DNA of 64,000 nucleotides. Source: Gymnothorax reevesii. Taxonomy: Eukaryota > Chordata > Actinopteri > Anguilliformes > Muraenidae. Below are positions 1 through 12,500 of the stretch, one piece after another (within the stretch, counting starts at the first letter, position 1; every line of letters starts with the position of its first letter). The stretch is from the NCBI GenBank assembly GCA_029721435.1, contig CM056583.1:76635120-76699119 (forward strand). Reading direction: 5' to 3'. The translations under genes and the position numbers were made by a program. The notes beneath the pieces are model-generated. The model had not been told where the DNA came from and did not search any database. It was given only the letters and a program-made list of their open reading frames with translations.

Positions 1-2889
1 TGCCTGCAAGGGAGCTCTTTTAAACAAGTTGCCACATGAGGGGTTTTCAACAGCTTTGAATCTGATGTCGTACATCATTGAGCAACACTATTTGTATTTA
101 GCACTCTGAGGGTTAATATTTGGGGCCAAAAAATAGTGTAATCTTGGTGTGATTGCTTCACTCCACTTACATTACAGCTGCTGCCAGGTACTGCAGTGGG
201 GTGTAAAGTATATTCTGTCTTTATGCGCATATCACATTTTGAAAGCTCCCAAGGCTGCTATTTGGGACTGAAGACATATACGATGCACTGCGGTTGAAAC
301 CTCCACCAAAGCACATTTGATCGCGCTAATATTTCTGTCCTGCTCTACTACTTATTTGAGAAAAATAATTTAAACCACAATATGGCTTAATATTCCCCAA
401 CTGTGTGAATTAGTATGTTAAAAAATACAGCTAAGTGTCAACTTTTCATAGCAGAAACACATGCGTTCTTCCAAAGATATTACATTGTTCCCATTTAAGT
501 CGTAAAACTGTTCTTTTGAGCAAAGCTCGGCCAACTGTATTGTACTGAATTTGATATGTTCAAGTAATTCTCTCACGGCGCTGTATGTTTTGGAGAGGAA
601 GTGTCATGTATTTGCATTGCTGTTCCAAGAGTTGTTGAGCTGAGTTCAATCGCATGTTATGTATTTAAGGAAGGCCTATCACGAAAACCATTATGTGTAA
701 GTAGAACCTAGGATTTACATATTTATATTTAGTGCCTAGCTCATAAGTAGTTCAATATCACACTTCACTTCAGTCCCATGGTGCTGTTGTTCGGTAACCT
801 AATGTTGAGACGGTAACTGAATTACAGATACTGGTCTGGACCAATACTTGGGAAGCTAAAAAATACTACTTCAAGTGGGCTGTCAGCTGAAATGGGGAAT
901 GCGCCCTTTTAGGTCAGGCTGTCTGCTTGGGTTTTCACTATACAGTCCCAGGACAAAGTTGGGACTTACAGCAGTTACATGACGACTTTCAAACACTTTC
1001 TGTTATCATGCAGTTGGAGTGTGAACTACTGATTTGACCATGAACAAAAAATTCAACAGGTTCCATAACTAAAGTGAAGACACTAAAAGCATATTGCAAC
1101 GCAGAATTATATATCAAGGTGAGTGTGAGGATATATTTCAAAATCTAGTAATATCTGGCCAAACCCAAAAAGGAGACTTAGAGACTGTGCATAAACTTTA
1201 ATGGTCTGACACGCAAAATTACTTTGCGGGCTACGGCCAAAAGAAACAATGGAAATCATATTTTGCCTCACTTTCCCTACTTCAAATCTGATTTACCCCT
1301 CCCCCCTTCATTTTCAATGTCCGGCTCTATTTCAAAGCCTGTTCCACTGTGGTGGTAATGAACCCAGTGCTGCTCATTTTCTCACATGAGTGCAGTCCAG
1401 TACCTGTTCTCCTCCAAAACATGGGCTGCCAGGAGCCACTTTTTTCCTCAGGCCTGTCACTGTAAGCACAGCGGGTTTGCATAGTCTTCTTGTGCTTAAA
1501 TAATCAGATTAGGCTTTGTAATAAATACAATGAGGTACAAATAGTCCAGCTGAACAAAACCCTCCTTCCATTGGCAGTGACAGGTCTGGATGCTGTTGGT
1601 CAGCAGCTATGGTAGCCACTGGCACTGATGCCAAAAGTAGGAATTGGATTTTAAAACAGACCATGTTCACAAGACAAACCAAAATCTTCTTTATATATGT
1701 TTTTTTTTTTTTTGAAAGAGTCGCAAAGCAGCCCTTATTTTACGATCTGAAAATATGTAACATTCTGCGAATTATTGCAGTTACGTTCAAAAGAAATACT
1801 CCCGCAAAGTTAAAAATGTGACAGGGAGTTTATGAAATCTCTTAGTAGATGATTTCACGCAGTTGTTCATTTGTCAACTTGATGACAACCAGATAAAACT
1901 GAGTTCGCTTTGCATTGTTCTGCAGCTACTAATAATGTCCACCCAAATGCATGTTTTTTCACTTAAATGAATTCTTTTGCCTGTGATATTTATTTTTATG
2001 CATCATTAAATGAAACAGTTTCAAACTAGATCATGGCAGACAAATTAACTGATGTTCTGTCAGGACCTGTGAGCTGGATTTAAAGGCAGACATTGCAGAC
2101 TCTGATGAGAAAAACACAGGCTTATTTCCAGGCGGCAGTGCCAAAACAAGGGCAATGAAGAGGGCAACAGACAGGCTGAGGTCAAGACCCCAAAAAACAG
2201 GCAGAGGCAGAAGAATCACAGGCAAAAAGTCAAAAACCAGCCAAAGACAAGAACACAGAGAGTTGAAATAATTGAGGATAGTCAGAAAAAAGTCACCATC
2301 TGTGGGAGCCTCACCCCTTTACGCGATCATTTATTTGACTCACAAACACACAGGGTCAATTAACAAGCACACAAGAGAAATAGAAAGCAAAAGAGAGCTA
2401 GGAGACCGGGGTCTCAGGGGAACTCTGGCTACATCTCAGTTCTCTTGATCAGCGTCCACGTTTCCCTCACTTGCATTATTTTCTTACGTCCCAGTCCCTC
2501 CCACCAGATATGCATGGAGAGACACGAGGAAGACAAGGGAGGAGAGAAGAAATGAGGAAATTTGTTTTCAGAGAAATGAGACATCCTTTCCGCTGAAGCA
2601 TCGCGTGAAGCCAGGTCTGTTCATGACGCACAGCTGGATCTGCCATCAGCATCTGTCATTTCCAATTGACATCTTGAATTTCAGCTCAAAGTCTTCTGGG
2701 AAGGCTACTCTCCTCGTTCCTCGCAGCAGGAAAAAAAAGAGCTTTGGGATGACGTACAAGATGGCAGATCTGGAACAACAGTCTGTTTAAGCAAGGATCA
2801 AGGGGCGAGAAAATATCAAATAAGAGAAATGAGACACGCCCCCTCACAGAGTTTATCAATTTTTTCCGTATTAAACTCAAAACGCGCAC
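1..2889. other. Gene-poor intergenic DNA, left edge
   Basis: No exon, RNA gene or intact element could be supported here. Open frames are short and have no recognisable domain. A poly-T run lies near 1700. The only stretch that looks repeat-derived is about 2058-2262, listed separately. Regulatory content cannot be judged without cross-species alignment. Confidence 0.6.
2058..2262. repeat. Possible decayed dispersed repeat (LTR-like wording)
   Basis: This purine-rich stretch has repeated short words such as AAAACAGGCAGAGGCAG and CAAAAACCAGCCAAAGACAAGAACACAG, which resemble the LTR ends of some fish retrotransposons. No TG...CA ends, target duplication or coding sequence was found. The assignment rests on remembered style of sequence only. 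Confidence 0.25.
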
Positions 2890-3073
2890 TTAGGGCCTGA
2901 TCTACTAAAGCTTCGCGTCTATAGAAATACGTGCAAATGTCATATCACCTGCAAATTCATCTGCAATCTCATCTACTAAGGGTGTGTGCTGAGGATTGTA
3001 TCTTTGAAGGATGCAAATTTGCACATTCTATGCAGTTTGTACTTTTGGCTCTAATGGATATGTAATCAGGGGT

Positions 3074-3413
3074 GTTCAAGGTTCAAGGTTCAAGGTGACT
3101 TTATTGGTACCCGTAGGTAGATTTGTTTCGCAGTCTGGAGAGGGCATCTCAAATCTTACGCACAACCATCAAAACACAGGACACATACAGAAGACAGGTT
3201 AAAAACAGCACAAACCAAGATATTGTCAGGTGCTCCCAGTGGCTCACTAATCATGGCTAAAATAAATAAATAAATAAATAACAAACAATTAGATATAACT
3301 AAAAAGCCAGAATACACCCTGTTGAGAACATACTAAAACACAACAAAGGGCAGTATGTTAATAGTAAATACATAAAAATATAATAAATAGATAAATAGTA
3401 ACTAGGTTAAGAC
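3074..3413 (-). mobile_element. 3' end of a non-LTR retrotransposon (minus orientation)
   Basis: Read on the minus strand the segment ends in ACGGGTACCAATAAAGTCAC followed by tandem CTTGAAC units (plus strand GTTCAAG repeats at 3074-3094). A polyadenylation-like AATAAA followed by a short tandem tail is the usual 3' end of several LINE clades in fish. The body is AT-rich, contains an (AAAT)n run near 3261-3285 and has no open reading frame, so only 3' UTR remains. It sits inside the Harbinger element and is therefore younger. The clade is not resolved. Confidence 0.5.
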
Positions 3414-3549
3414 CACATTAGAATATGACAGATCACACAAATAAACATAAAGTGTGTCAAGACTTATTTAAAAGGAAAACAGCAACCCCTTTTAAATAAG
3501 TCTTGACACACTTTATGTTTATTTGTGTGATCTGTCATATTCTAATGTG
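3414..3549. repeat. Perfect 62-bp palindrome with 12-nt spacer
   Basis: Bases 3414-3475 are the exact reverse complement of 3488-3549, separated by AAAACAGCAACC. The first mismatch occurs immediately outside each end. The left arm adjoins the LINE 3' fragment, so this may be the 5' inversion or template-switch junction of that retrotransposon insertion rather than an independent element. A perfect 62-bp stem can extrude as a cruciform or form a hairpin in any transcript. Confidence 0.9.
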
Positions 3550-3706
3550 TGCCTATCCTAGTGTGCAAAATATGGGAGGAGAAAATGCTAATACAAAATT
3601 TTAGCATATGCATAGTGACTTATCAAGACTGAGAGCAATTTCAGTGATAGTGATTGTGTTTGCTATTTAATACCTTTGAAAGGTAGGTACAAATTGGCTC
3701 CCTGTA

Positions 3707-5290
3707 CAACCCCAATTCCGAAGAAGTTGGGACAAAGTGTAAATTGTGAATAAAATCAAAAGGCAATGACTTTAAAATCACACCAGCCAGTATTTTATTC
3801 GCAATAGAACAGAGGTAACATAGCAAATGTTGAAAATGATAAATTTTACAATTTTATCCACAAAATGAGCTCATTTCAAATTTGATGGCTGCTAAAAGTC
3901 TCAAAAAGTTGGGACAGGGGCCTGTTTACCCTGGTGTAGCATCCCCTCTTCTTTTTAACACAGAGTGGAGGCGTCTGAGCATTGAGGAGACAAGTTTCTT
4001 GAGTTTAGCCTTGGAATTTTATCCCACTCATTTAATACAGGCTTCCAGCTACTGGAGAGTTTTGGGTCTCCTTTGATGGACTTTTTATTTAATTATGTGC
4101 CAAATGTTCTCATTCGGTGAAAGATCAGGACTGCAGGCAGGCCAGTTCAGCACACGGACTCTTCTACGACGAAGCTACGCTGTTGTAATAGCTGCAGTAT
4201 GTGGTTTTGCATTGTCTTGCTGAAATAGACAAGGCCTTCCTTGGAAAAGATGTCGTCTGGAGGGGAGCATATGTTGCTCTAAAACCTTTATATACCTTTC
4301 AGCATTCATGGTGTTTTTTAAAACATGCAAGTCTCCCACGCCACATGCACTAATGCATCCCCATACCATCGGAGATGCTGGCTTTTGAACTAAACGCTGA
4401 TAACAGGAGGGATGGTCTTTCTCCTCTTTAGCCCAGAGGACACAACACCCATGATTGCCAACAAGAATGTCAAATTTGGACTCGTCTGACCACAGGACAC
4501 TTTGCCACTTTGTTACAATCCATTTTAAATGAGCCTTGGCCCACAGAACATGGCGGCACTTCTGGATCATGCTCAACAATGGCATCCTTTTTGCATGATA
4601 GAGTTTTGGGTGGCATCTGTGGATGGCACGGCGGACTGTGTTTACAGACAGTGGTTTCTTGAAGTATTCCTGGGCCCATTTAGTAATGTCAGTGACAGAA
4701 TCATGCCAATGAGTGATGCAGTGGTGTCCGAGGGCCCGAAGATCACAGGCATCCAGTAAAGGTCTTCGGCCTTGTCCCTTACGCACAGAGATTTTTCCAG
4801 TTTCTCTGATTCTTTTGATTATTTTATTTACTGTCTATGATGAGACCTTCAAAGCCTTTGCAATTTGACATTGAGGGCATTGTTTTTAAAGTATTCCACA
4901 ATTTTTTTATGTAAGCCTTCATAAGTTGGAGAGCCTTTGGCCGTCTTTACTTCTGAGAGACTCAGCCTCTCTCAGACATCCCTTTTACACACCTGATGTC
5001 AGTTAACTTAATTACTTGCTAAATGTTCTTTCAGCCAATTCTCTTCTATATTAATTGCTTTTTCAGCCCTGTTTTTTCCTGCGTCCCAACTTTTTTGAGG
5101 CCTGATGCAGCCAGAAAATTTGAAATGGATAATTTTGTGGATAAAAATGTAAAATGTCTCAGTTTCAACATTTTAAATGTTATCTATCTTGTATTGTAAA
5201 TAACATATTGGCTCATGTGATCTGAAAGTCATTGCATTTTGATTTATTCACAATTTACACTGTGTCCCAACTATTTCGGAATTGGGCTTG
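3707..5290 (-). mobile_element. Tc1-like transposon, copy 1, both ends present
   Basis: The element begins CAACCCCAATTCCGAAGAAG and ends as its inverted counterpart (CTATTTCGGAATTGGGCTTG). It is flanked by TA on each side (3705-3706, 5291-5292), the Tc1/mariner target. Related inverted ends extend about 200 bp inward to the motif AAAAAGTTGGGACAGG (left) and GTCCCAACTTTTTTGAGG (right). A broken transposase lies inside on the minus strand. The length of 1584 bp is normal for a fish Tc1-like element. It interrupts the Harbinger element. A truncated relative lies at about 27306-28385 and a more decayed one at about 19233-19660. Confidence 0.85.
3926..4979 (-). pseudogene. Tc1-like DDE transposase, inactivated
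   Basis: A probable ancestral start lies at 4979 and a probable ancestral stop at 3926-3928, giving roughly 350 codons, normal for the family. The N-terminal helix-turn-helix part carries stops. The longest open stretch, 4175-4786, contains HTH-type sequence and the first two catalytic regions, [10 protein letters not shown] and [13 protein letters not shown]. The third acidic residue is in the following segment, CSPDLSPNENIWH, beyond a stop codon. All three acidic catalytic positions are thus still visible but in interrupted frames. The family cuts and pastes DNA at TA sites. This copy could not make a full-length enzyme. Confidence 0.85.
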
Positions 5291-5305
5291 TAATAGCGCA
5301 CTGAC

Positions 5306-5760
5306 ATGGCTGCCATTATTGCTGCAAGGAGAAGACATAGGCGGCGAGTACGGGTGTTCTCTATCCGTGCGACAATGTTTGAGATGTCAGAGGAGAGAAT
5401 ATCCCAGACATATCCCCTATCCAGCAATGTCATTTTGGAGCTGTTGGATGAAGTAAGCGCTGATTTTTCGCCAGTCACAAGAAGAAGTCATGTCATACCT
5501 GCAATGACAAAACTTCTTGCTACTCTCCATTTTCTCGCAACTGATTAATTCCAGCGTACAGTAGCTCTCACTGCTGGCATCTCCCAAAACAGTTTACTCA
5601 AATACTGGATGCCATGTTGCGCAGGATGGGCTGGTACATAAAGTTTCCATCCACACAGGAAGTACTGAATGAAATCAAACACGAGTCTTATGCGCTTGCT
5701 CATTTCCCATGAATAATCAGACTGAGTGACTGAACTCATGTGCAAATTGTTCCCCCCTCA
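5306..5760 (+). pseudogene. Harbinger (HARBI1-like) transposase, N-terminal fragment
   Basis: From 5306 the frame reads an arginine-rich start (AARRRHRRRVRVF) followed by PLSSNVILELLDEVSADFSP, then TRRSHVIPAMTKLLATLHFL. A stop follows at the point where the family reads on into a conserved FQRTV..LAGISQ-type segment; here FQRTVALTAGISQNSLLKYW is present just after the stop. This is the helical N-terminal region of Harbinger transposases. The DDE nuclease half is absent, so the fragment is dead. It lies between the nested Tc1 element and the right end of the Harbinger element, in the position expected for that element's own gene. Confidence 0.75.
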
Positions 5761-5847
5761 AACGTTGACCATACACTGTTATAAACTTGCACCTTTTTTC
5801 TAGTTCATTTAACTGTAATTTTACTATCAGTTTATAATAGAGATTAT

Positions 5848-5903
5848 GTTAACTGTAAACCACAGTTACCGCAGTTAAACTGTTAACTGTAAACCACAGT
5901 TAA
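5848..5903. repeat. Short hairpin-forming duplicated motif
   Basis: The motif GTTAACTGTAAACCACAGTT occurs twice, about 33 bp apart. Each copy is itself a small inverted repeat (TAACTGT ... ACAGTTA). It lies in the non-coding right part of the Harbinger element and may be a subterminal repeat of the kind bound by transposases. Confidence 0.5.
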
Positions 5904-6195
5904 ATCAGTCTAAATTTATAACAGTGGATTTGCTTATTTCACACGCACCACCAACTCCATCGAGTTGAAATTCATTTTGCGTTTGCGTTTGTCCGTTCCC
6001 TCCAAACTGTCCAGTGTGGAAACGCTGCAGCACCCAAAGTCCTCATTTTAATAATGCTGTTACCACCAACAGTCATTTAGGCAATTACTCTTAGTAGATC
6101 ACCCGCAAAATGTAAGCAAATCAATTGCGCAAAATGTTACCATGAACACGCAATCTAGCACTCTTTATCTGGTATCTTAGTAGATCAGGCTCTTA

Positions 6196-8507
6196 GTGCC
6201 ATATGTTTGCCTGAGGCTTTGTGATGCTCAATTGATGGACATGACAGGGCTAATTGAAGAAATTCTGCCCTGCTGAAGCTTTAGAGAGCCATGTGATCAA
6301 TACTAGAAAGGGTGATCTCAGATCAGATTCAAAACAAAAGGTGAAAAACACTTTCATGCTTGGGCAACTTGGCTTTAGATACAACCACTACTAAAGTAAA
6401 GCCTCAATGGGGAATGAAAGTGTCAGTGGAGGAAATTGTAAAAGCTGATGTGGTGAACCTCTCAGCCACCATCCATTTGACACCAGGATGGTTTCCCAAC
6501 AGCTGCCGTTATTCACCTCACACAAACTTCTCTTTTGCAATTTGCTTAAATCTTCACTCTACTGGAAATGTTTCTAAATCGCGTCCTGTGCAAACACTGA
6601 CTATTTCTCTCATTTTCAGCTGCTGTGCCCTTTAGAGAACATGATTATTTATACCAGCTTATAGTGACTTAGGCTTCTTTATAGTGTAGGATTAAGCTTG
6701 TTCCCAGCTATGGGTGACATCCAGCAACCTCAGCTGAACTGTCCTCATCTGACCATCCTGTCTTATATTAAAAATACCCCTCTGTAAGAATCCTTTTTTA
6801 TTTCCTCAGCCATAAGCACACTTTTCGAGAATCAGTTTTAAAAGATGTTGTGACCACAAAATCTGAAAGTTTAAAAAAAAAATTAGCTATTGTTTACTTC
6901 CATAATTTTAATGACCACATTGAACAGTTTGATCGGTCTCTGGTAAAAAAAGAAATTGGAAGACTTGTTGATTTATATTAACTTCAATCATTTCCAGCTG
7001 TGTATCAGCAAGAAACACTGCATTTCACACACAAATTGCTGAAAACTTAGAGGCTGGTGTCATCCTTTAGAGACCGTTAGCAGTAAAGTCATCTTTCGCA
7101 ATGTACAGAATGGGCCTTCTCCTATTTCACAAGGGGGTTGGACAAGCTGTGTGTTGAATATTAAGCACAATCTTCCTGTCTCGTCAGGTCATCTATAAAG
7201 CCAGTGGGAGTGGTTTCGTAAGTCTTATATGTGCACTATCATCCAACATACATTAGAGGGAGACATTCCGTATATATTGGAATTAAGGTTATATGCAGAA
7301 ATGTTGCGTAATGTGATTTGAGTTATTTGATTTGGCTGATATACATCAAGTGCTGGAACATATCCTCAAAATAGGCATAGAGAGGCATGCTTGGATTTGT
7401 GTTTGCATGCCGTTTTCAGCACAATGTTTTTTTGGACAAAAATTTCTTGCTCCTTTTCTGTGTTTTAACAGGACTTTTCTATGGCTGCATTGCTGGCTGT
7501 CAGCTTTTATTACCATTTCATTCTGAACTTTATCTGCTTGGACATGCACCCATTGTAATGAATGTCACTTCACACATTACAGATGGACCAGTACAGAAAG
7601 ATTGAGATAATCCATCTTATTTTTTCTCTCCCTCCTTCCTGTTCATAGAAGTGCAGTATCAGGTGTCGATGGAGAATGTGACAAATCATTCTTTTCTGTA
7701 TCATCAGACAATATTATGGGTTAGCATCAATTCCTCTCTAAATATTTTGATTAAAAGTGAGCACCTCACATCTCGATGAGGTAGATTTTGTGGTTATTTC
7801 GTAACTGAATATACAGGGCTAGAATGCTTTACACTGCTTGCTCAATCCCATGATTTAATTTCTCACTGTATTTATTTTGCCCCCTTCCAAACACTAGCGG
7901 CAAAATGATGTGCAAAGTCTGTTCAAACCAAAATCTCCTAAAATTCACACAAAACTGTTTGCTCAACTCAGTTATTCATTCAATCCCTAGACCTCTTTGG
8001 AGAAAGAGAAATGTGAGAAACTGTGAGTATTCTCAGTACCTCCCCAAGACTCTTTTGAAAGCCACTTCTCAAATCTCCGTGGGTTTCTTTCTGGTAAAAA
8101 CATTTAGGAGGAATTACACTTGAACCTGAAAGCAGATGACAATTCCAAGTTTCAGTTTCTTCCCTACTTTTGTCATTTTGCTGAATTCAGACCTTTTTGA
8201 AAAGCAGGCCCTGTGTTTGGCTCCAGTGGGCTGCTGGGGGTGTAGGCCTCCCTGAAAGCAATTATTCAGTTAATTCTCAGTATTCCTGTTCTGAATAAAG
8301 ACTAGATGACAGCACTGCCTCCTGCAATCATTAAACTTGAAGAAGCATCTTGGTGCAGTCAAGTCTGTTTCATGGAATGAGTTTAGAGACTGTGTCATAA
8401 TATTTATTCATATGCGTAAACTTATCTTACCTGTATAAACAGTTGAAATTACATTAATCCGTTGTATTCAATTTCAAATGATGGCCAACCACTGATGATG
8501 AGCAACA
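6196..8507. other. Intergenic DNA without recognised features
   Basis: No exon, RNA gene or repeat with identifiable ends was seen. Open frames are short and lack domain signatures on both strands. Confidence 0.5.
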
Positions 8508-8509
8508 TA

Positions 8510-9057
8510 CAGTACTGTGCAAAAGTCTTATGTACATTTAAAGCAATTTCTTAGGGCAAATATGCTTGCAAAATGATGAAATTAAAAGTTTCTAATAACT
8601 GAGAAATGAACTAAACAGAGCTGTAGACTGTTAAAAACTAAATAAAATCAATATTTTATGTGACTACCCTTTGCCAAAAAAAAAAAAATTGGGACACTGT
8701 CCTGTTGTGCTATAGTTTTATGAGCTGATTGGCTTTCTGCTTGTCCCAAACAGAATGGAGAACTTGCCACCATTCCTCTGCAGACTGACTGTCTCACTTG
8801 CATCTATCCCTCCAGGAAATTACAAACAGCTATGATGTTGTTGACATCAAGGCTCTGTCAACACTATAATATCTGTATCGACTATTTTTAATGGAATGCA
8901 AACATTTATCTTTGAAACTTTTCTGTAAATTAGCATTTGGAATTCTTAACATACTTTTTAATCGTCAGGAACTCTAATATGGAATCAAAAAGTAAACATC
9001 TAATACAGATTTGAATTTTAAATAGTGCAGGGTGCCTAAGGCTTCGGCAGAGTACTG
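8510..9057. mobile_element. Non-autonomous Tc1/mariner-type element
   Basis: The left end is CAGTACTGTGCAAAAGTCTT. The right end in reverse complement is CAGTACTCTGCCGAAGCCTT, giving imperfect inverted termini. TA flanks both ends (8508-8509, 9058-9059). No transposase reading frame remains in the 548 bp. Ends of this GTACTGTGCAAAAGTCTTAGG type are widespread in fish genomes. Confidence 0.75.
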
Positions 9058-9330
9058 TATTTCAAAGAAATATTCCTGAACCTGCTTCTAAGTACAGCCT
9101 TGTGATGTCATTTTTGGAGTCAGTTCAATTTCCTCATATGCACATTATTCCTGCCAACTGATATCATGGGTATTATATAGCACGGGTTTAAGTTAATTAA
9201 AGCATTAAGAAGATTGAGGGTCTCAAGCTCTTAATGTCTGGCACCCTTTCAGGCAGAAGCCAAGCTGGAGTCCACCTTCATACTGCCTGAGATGAAAGGG
9301 AGACATGGGGCCAGGGCTGTCCCTTTAAAG

Positions 9331-9504
9331 CAGGAATGGGTAACCTTTTCCAGAAAGGGCCGGTGTGGGTGCAGGCTTTCATTTCAACCAGGTAATTACA
9401 CACCCGATCATACTAATCAAGGTCCTTTGCATAGATTCCAGAGGTTGAATAGTAGAAATCAGGTGTTTAGCAGCTTGGATGGAAAGAAAGGTTCCCCACC
9501 CCTG
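9331..9504. mobile_element. hAT-like miniature element (MITE)
   Basis: The left end is CAGGAATGGGTAACCTTTTC and the right end in reverse complement is CAGGGGTGGGGAACCTTTCT. The flanking 8-mers CTTTAAAG and TTTTAAAA match at six of eight positions, consistent with an old 8-bp hAT duplication. The 174-bp body does not code. Confidence 0.7.
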
Positions 9505-9512
9505 TTTTAAAA

Positions 9513-12500
9513 CATCTCAATAATCATGGTAAATTAAAGAATATGGGCAGGAGAAATTTATTTTGATTACTTTACTCTCTGGAAATTGAAATCTTGGGTG
9601 AGAGGGGGTGAAGTCCATTTTGGAGGAAAAATCTTACATTCATAGTTGACATTGGTCCAACAAGCTGAAGGGCATTTTTGTGCACAACAGTGGGATTGTT
9701 TGAAATCAAAAGAATATCACAAGGCCCCTCAGTGGGGCAGAGAGTGTTTAATGCAGGCAGCGAAAGTATCAATAGAAAATGATGAAATCTTTGGAGTTTT
9801 TAAACAAAAAGCTTTATGCATTCACGCCCAGAACATAACCTTGCTTTTATCTTTAATTTATGAGTTTTCATTCCATTCTGTGGACGTTTTTAAGAGGCCT
9901 TCATGTTCAAAAAAATGAATTGCAAGGATTTGTGAACATTTGCTTAAGATTCTCACACATATGGTTGAGGTCCTAAATATGATAACTTGGAAGTATCTCA
10001 GGAGGTGAAGAAAACCGCAGTAAATTAGAATTACAATCTCTTTAATTGGCTACGACACAGAATTTCTGTACGCTCCTAAAGGATTTTAAATGCAAGCTTT
10101 ATCGTGCGACCTCTTTAGCTTTCCCCAAAAGACATCTTATTCATTGACAATAAATATCCCTGAATACCACCTCAGTTTCTTCATTGATCCCACTTACAGC
10201 ACACTTCTTTTGCAATTCTGAATTGCTATTAGGATCCCAGAGACTTGCATTTGTTTATGATATTCTAGTGAAAATATTATGCAGGCACTTCATAACCGGG
10301 GCTGCCAGACTGTCTTCTACGGGATCAACCATCCTGCGCACCTTCATGTGTTTCCTTTAATTTGCAGCTAAGTAAAGATTCTGTCGCCTTCGCATGTGCC
10401 GTGCTTGATTAGGAATGGAGCAGACAGCTGCAGGATGGTACAAGTTTGGAATCCCTGCTTTATACTGACTTTGCAGTTAATTAATCTGTATTACTGTGCA
10501 TAAACAGAATTACAGCCATCCATTACAAGCTTTATTTGGACGGGAGATTTTTGCTCATATGCAGCTTCAAATCTTAGTCCGGAATGTGCGAGTATCTGCC
10601 ATGGAAGAGCTTGCGTTGCCGCACAGAGAAAGTGATCAAGTCTATATTGTGTCCTTACCCCGAAAGAAGAAGCAGCTCTACTAAGCAGATTTTTATGTCA
10701 GTGAAAGGAAAACCTCTCTCTCCAACTTTCCCGCTTACTTTTTGGGATAAAAATAGTATGAATATATGCCAAAGCAATTTTTTTTTTAAATTCCAGTATC
10801 CAAATAGCATATTTTCTGTTTGGCTGAGTATAGTGTCTAGATTGTGGGTGTTATATGGTCTGCATCCTCCTCCCTTTGCTGCATTCAGTCTCCTGAGGTT
10901 GTCACTGCTGCTCTCAGTGTTTGTGAAATCGCACTTCCTGGAAATCAGGACATTGTTTCCTCCCTGGGGAAGGGTGGAGATGAAGCTTTGAGTTATTTTA
11001 AGAACACTTCATGGCTTTGAATACCTTCAAAATCATTCAGAGCCAATCAGATCTGACAAGTCCGCTGTCCTGTCTGTCTATGAAACCTCTCAGTAATGGC
11101 CTTCATTCCCTCAGTGGTCCTAATGTAAGTTCCATAATATTTCTGTTAATTGTCTCACAACTGAAAAATTATTTATCTGTTAAGGATATGATTTATTCAT
11201 CATGCATGAGACAAGAAAAAACTTTTTTTTTTTGTACTCTTAAACAATTCACATGAAGATAGAGTGAACATTTGCAGCTTTTATTTAAGGATGTTTGCTT
11301 CATTTGTAAAAATGACAGCAGTTAAAAAAACATATCATTGTTTTTTTTTTTTTTTAATAATTCAAACCAAATTTTAGTAGTTTTACATTTGTCCCAAGAG
11401 CTGGGCTCATCGAGGGGACTTATGCTACATATATTCAGTTTACAAATTTTTTTCTTTTTTAAAATACTTTTTATAGCACTAAATACAATTTCAACTTCCA
11501 ATTCAATTCAATTCAATTACCCATCAGCTCAAATAGTTAGAGTAATAGATAGGAATAAAAACCTCCATATACACTGGCTATCGAGGACAAAAATTGCCCA
11601 GCCCTGGTCTAGTGATTCCACTCATCTATCGCATATCAAGTGTCTCCTGGTGTCACCCTTGCACACACACCACCCTTCTTTCATTATTAACTGTTTATCG
11701 CTTCCTCACTTGTAACAAAACCTCTCTGCACGTTCCTCCGCTCGCCACACCTGCACACAATGTAATCTGGCCCATAGATTCACATTAAATTCCCCCATTT
11801 TGGTGCTTTCCCTTCCAAGTTTGTCAGCCAGTTTATTTTTAGTAGATCTGCCGACAAGTATTCTTTGATTCCTGGTTACAGTTTGGTTTGTTTTTGGCTT
11901 TACGATTCAGTCCAGTGCCCGGTGTTTGCTTGAGTTCCCTGGAATTACGTCTGTTTGTTTTTGGCTTTTGGCTTCTCTTTACCATTTGGCTTCGGCGTAC
12001 TTTCTGGTTTTGATTTTTGAACTGAACATTTACTGCGACTGTAGATTCCCCCCGTGTTCTGCGCTCCTACAGCCCATTACTGACCTGGATCGTTAGACCT
12101 TGAGTTTAAATGAAACTTGTGAACTGAGTCATCATCTGCAGCAGAGTTCTGCATCTGGCCTACGTCAGTTTTCCTTTAGCCTCCCGGGCCCATAGCAATT
12201 AATGAGTTCACCATTTCTCCACTTCTTTCCACTGAACATTAAGTGCTCAGACTTAGAACAGTTTTTCCCTTTTTTTTCCCCTTTAGCCTCAATAGTTTCC
12301 CTTACTTTCACTGAACCTAACGGGCAGAGTTTCAGGAGCAGGACCCCATGTCACCCGTGACACATACGAGACTTCCTGCAGATACACACCTGACCCGCTC
12401 CACCCGCACTGCTTTTGTATCGGGCTCCTCTCCCTCCCATCTCCTTCCTTTCTTCTCTACCCTTCCCTTTCTTTCTGTCCTTTGAGCAGGGACCCAGAGG

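Larger units (their letters stand above)
2893..6192 (+). mobile_element. PIF/Harbinger-type DNA transposon with nested insertions
   Basis: The left end reads GGGCCTGATCTACTAAAG. The right end, reverse-complemented, reads GAGCCTGATCTACTAAGATA, so the termini form an imperfect inverted repeat. The element is flanked by TTA on both sides (2890-2892 and 6193-6195), the 3-bp target duplication typical of PIF/Harbinger elements. A transposase N-terminus related to HARBI1 lies inside at 5306-5760. About half of the 3300 bp is later insertions: a LINE 3' fragment, a palindrome and a complete Tc1-like element. The remaining transposase is only an N-terminal piece, so this copy cannot be autonomous. 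Confidence 0.8.

Noticed and set aside
10584..10991. 135-codon plus-strand open frame
   Set aside because: No recognisable domain, low-complexity hydrophobic stretches, no supporting splice context.
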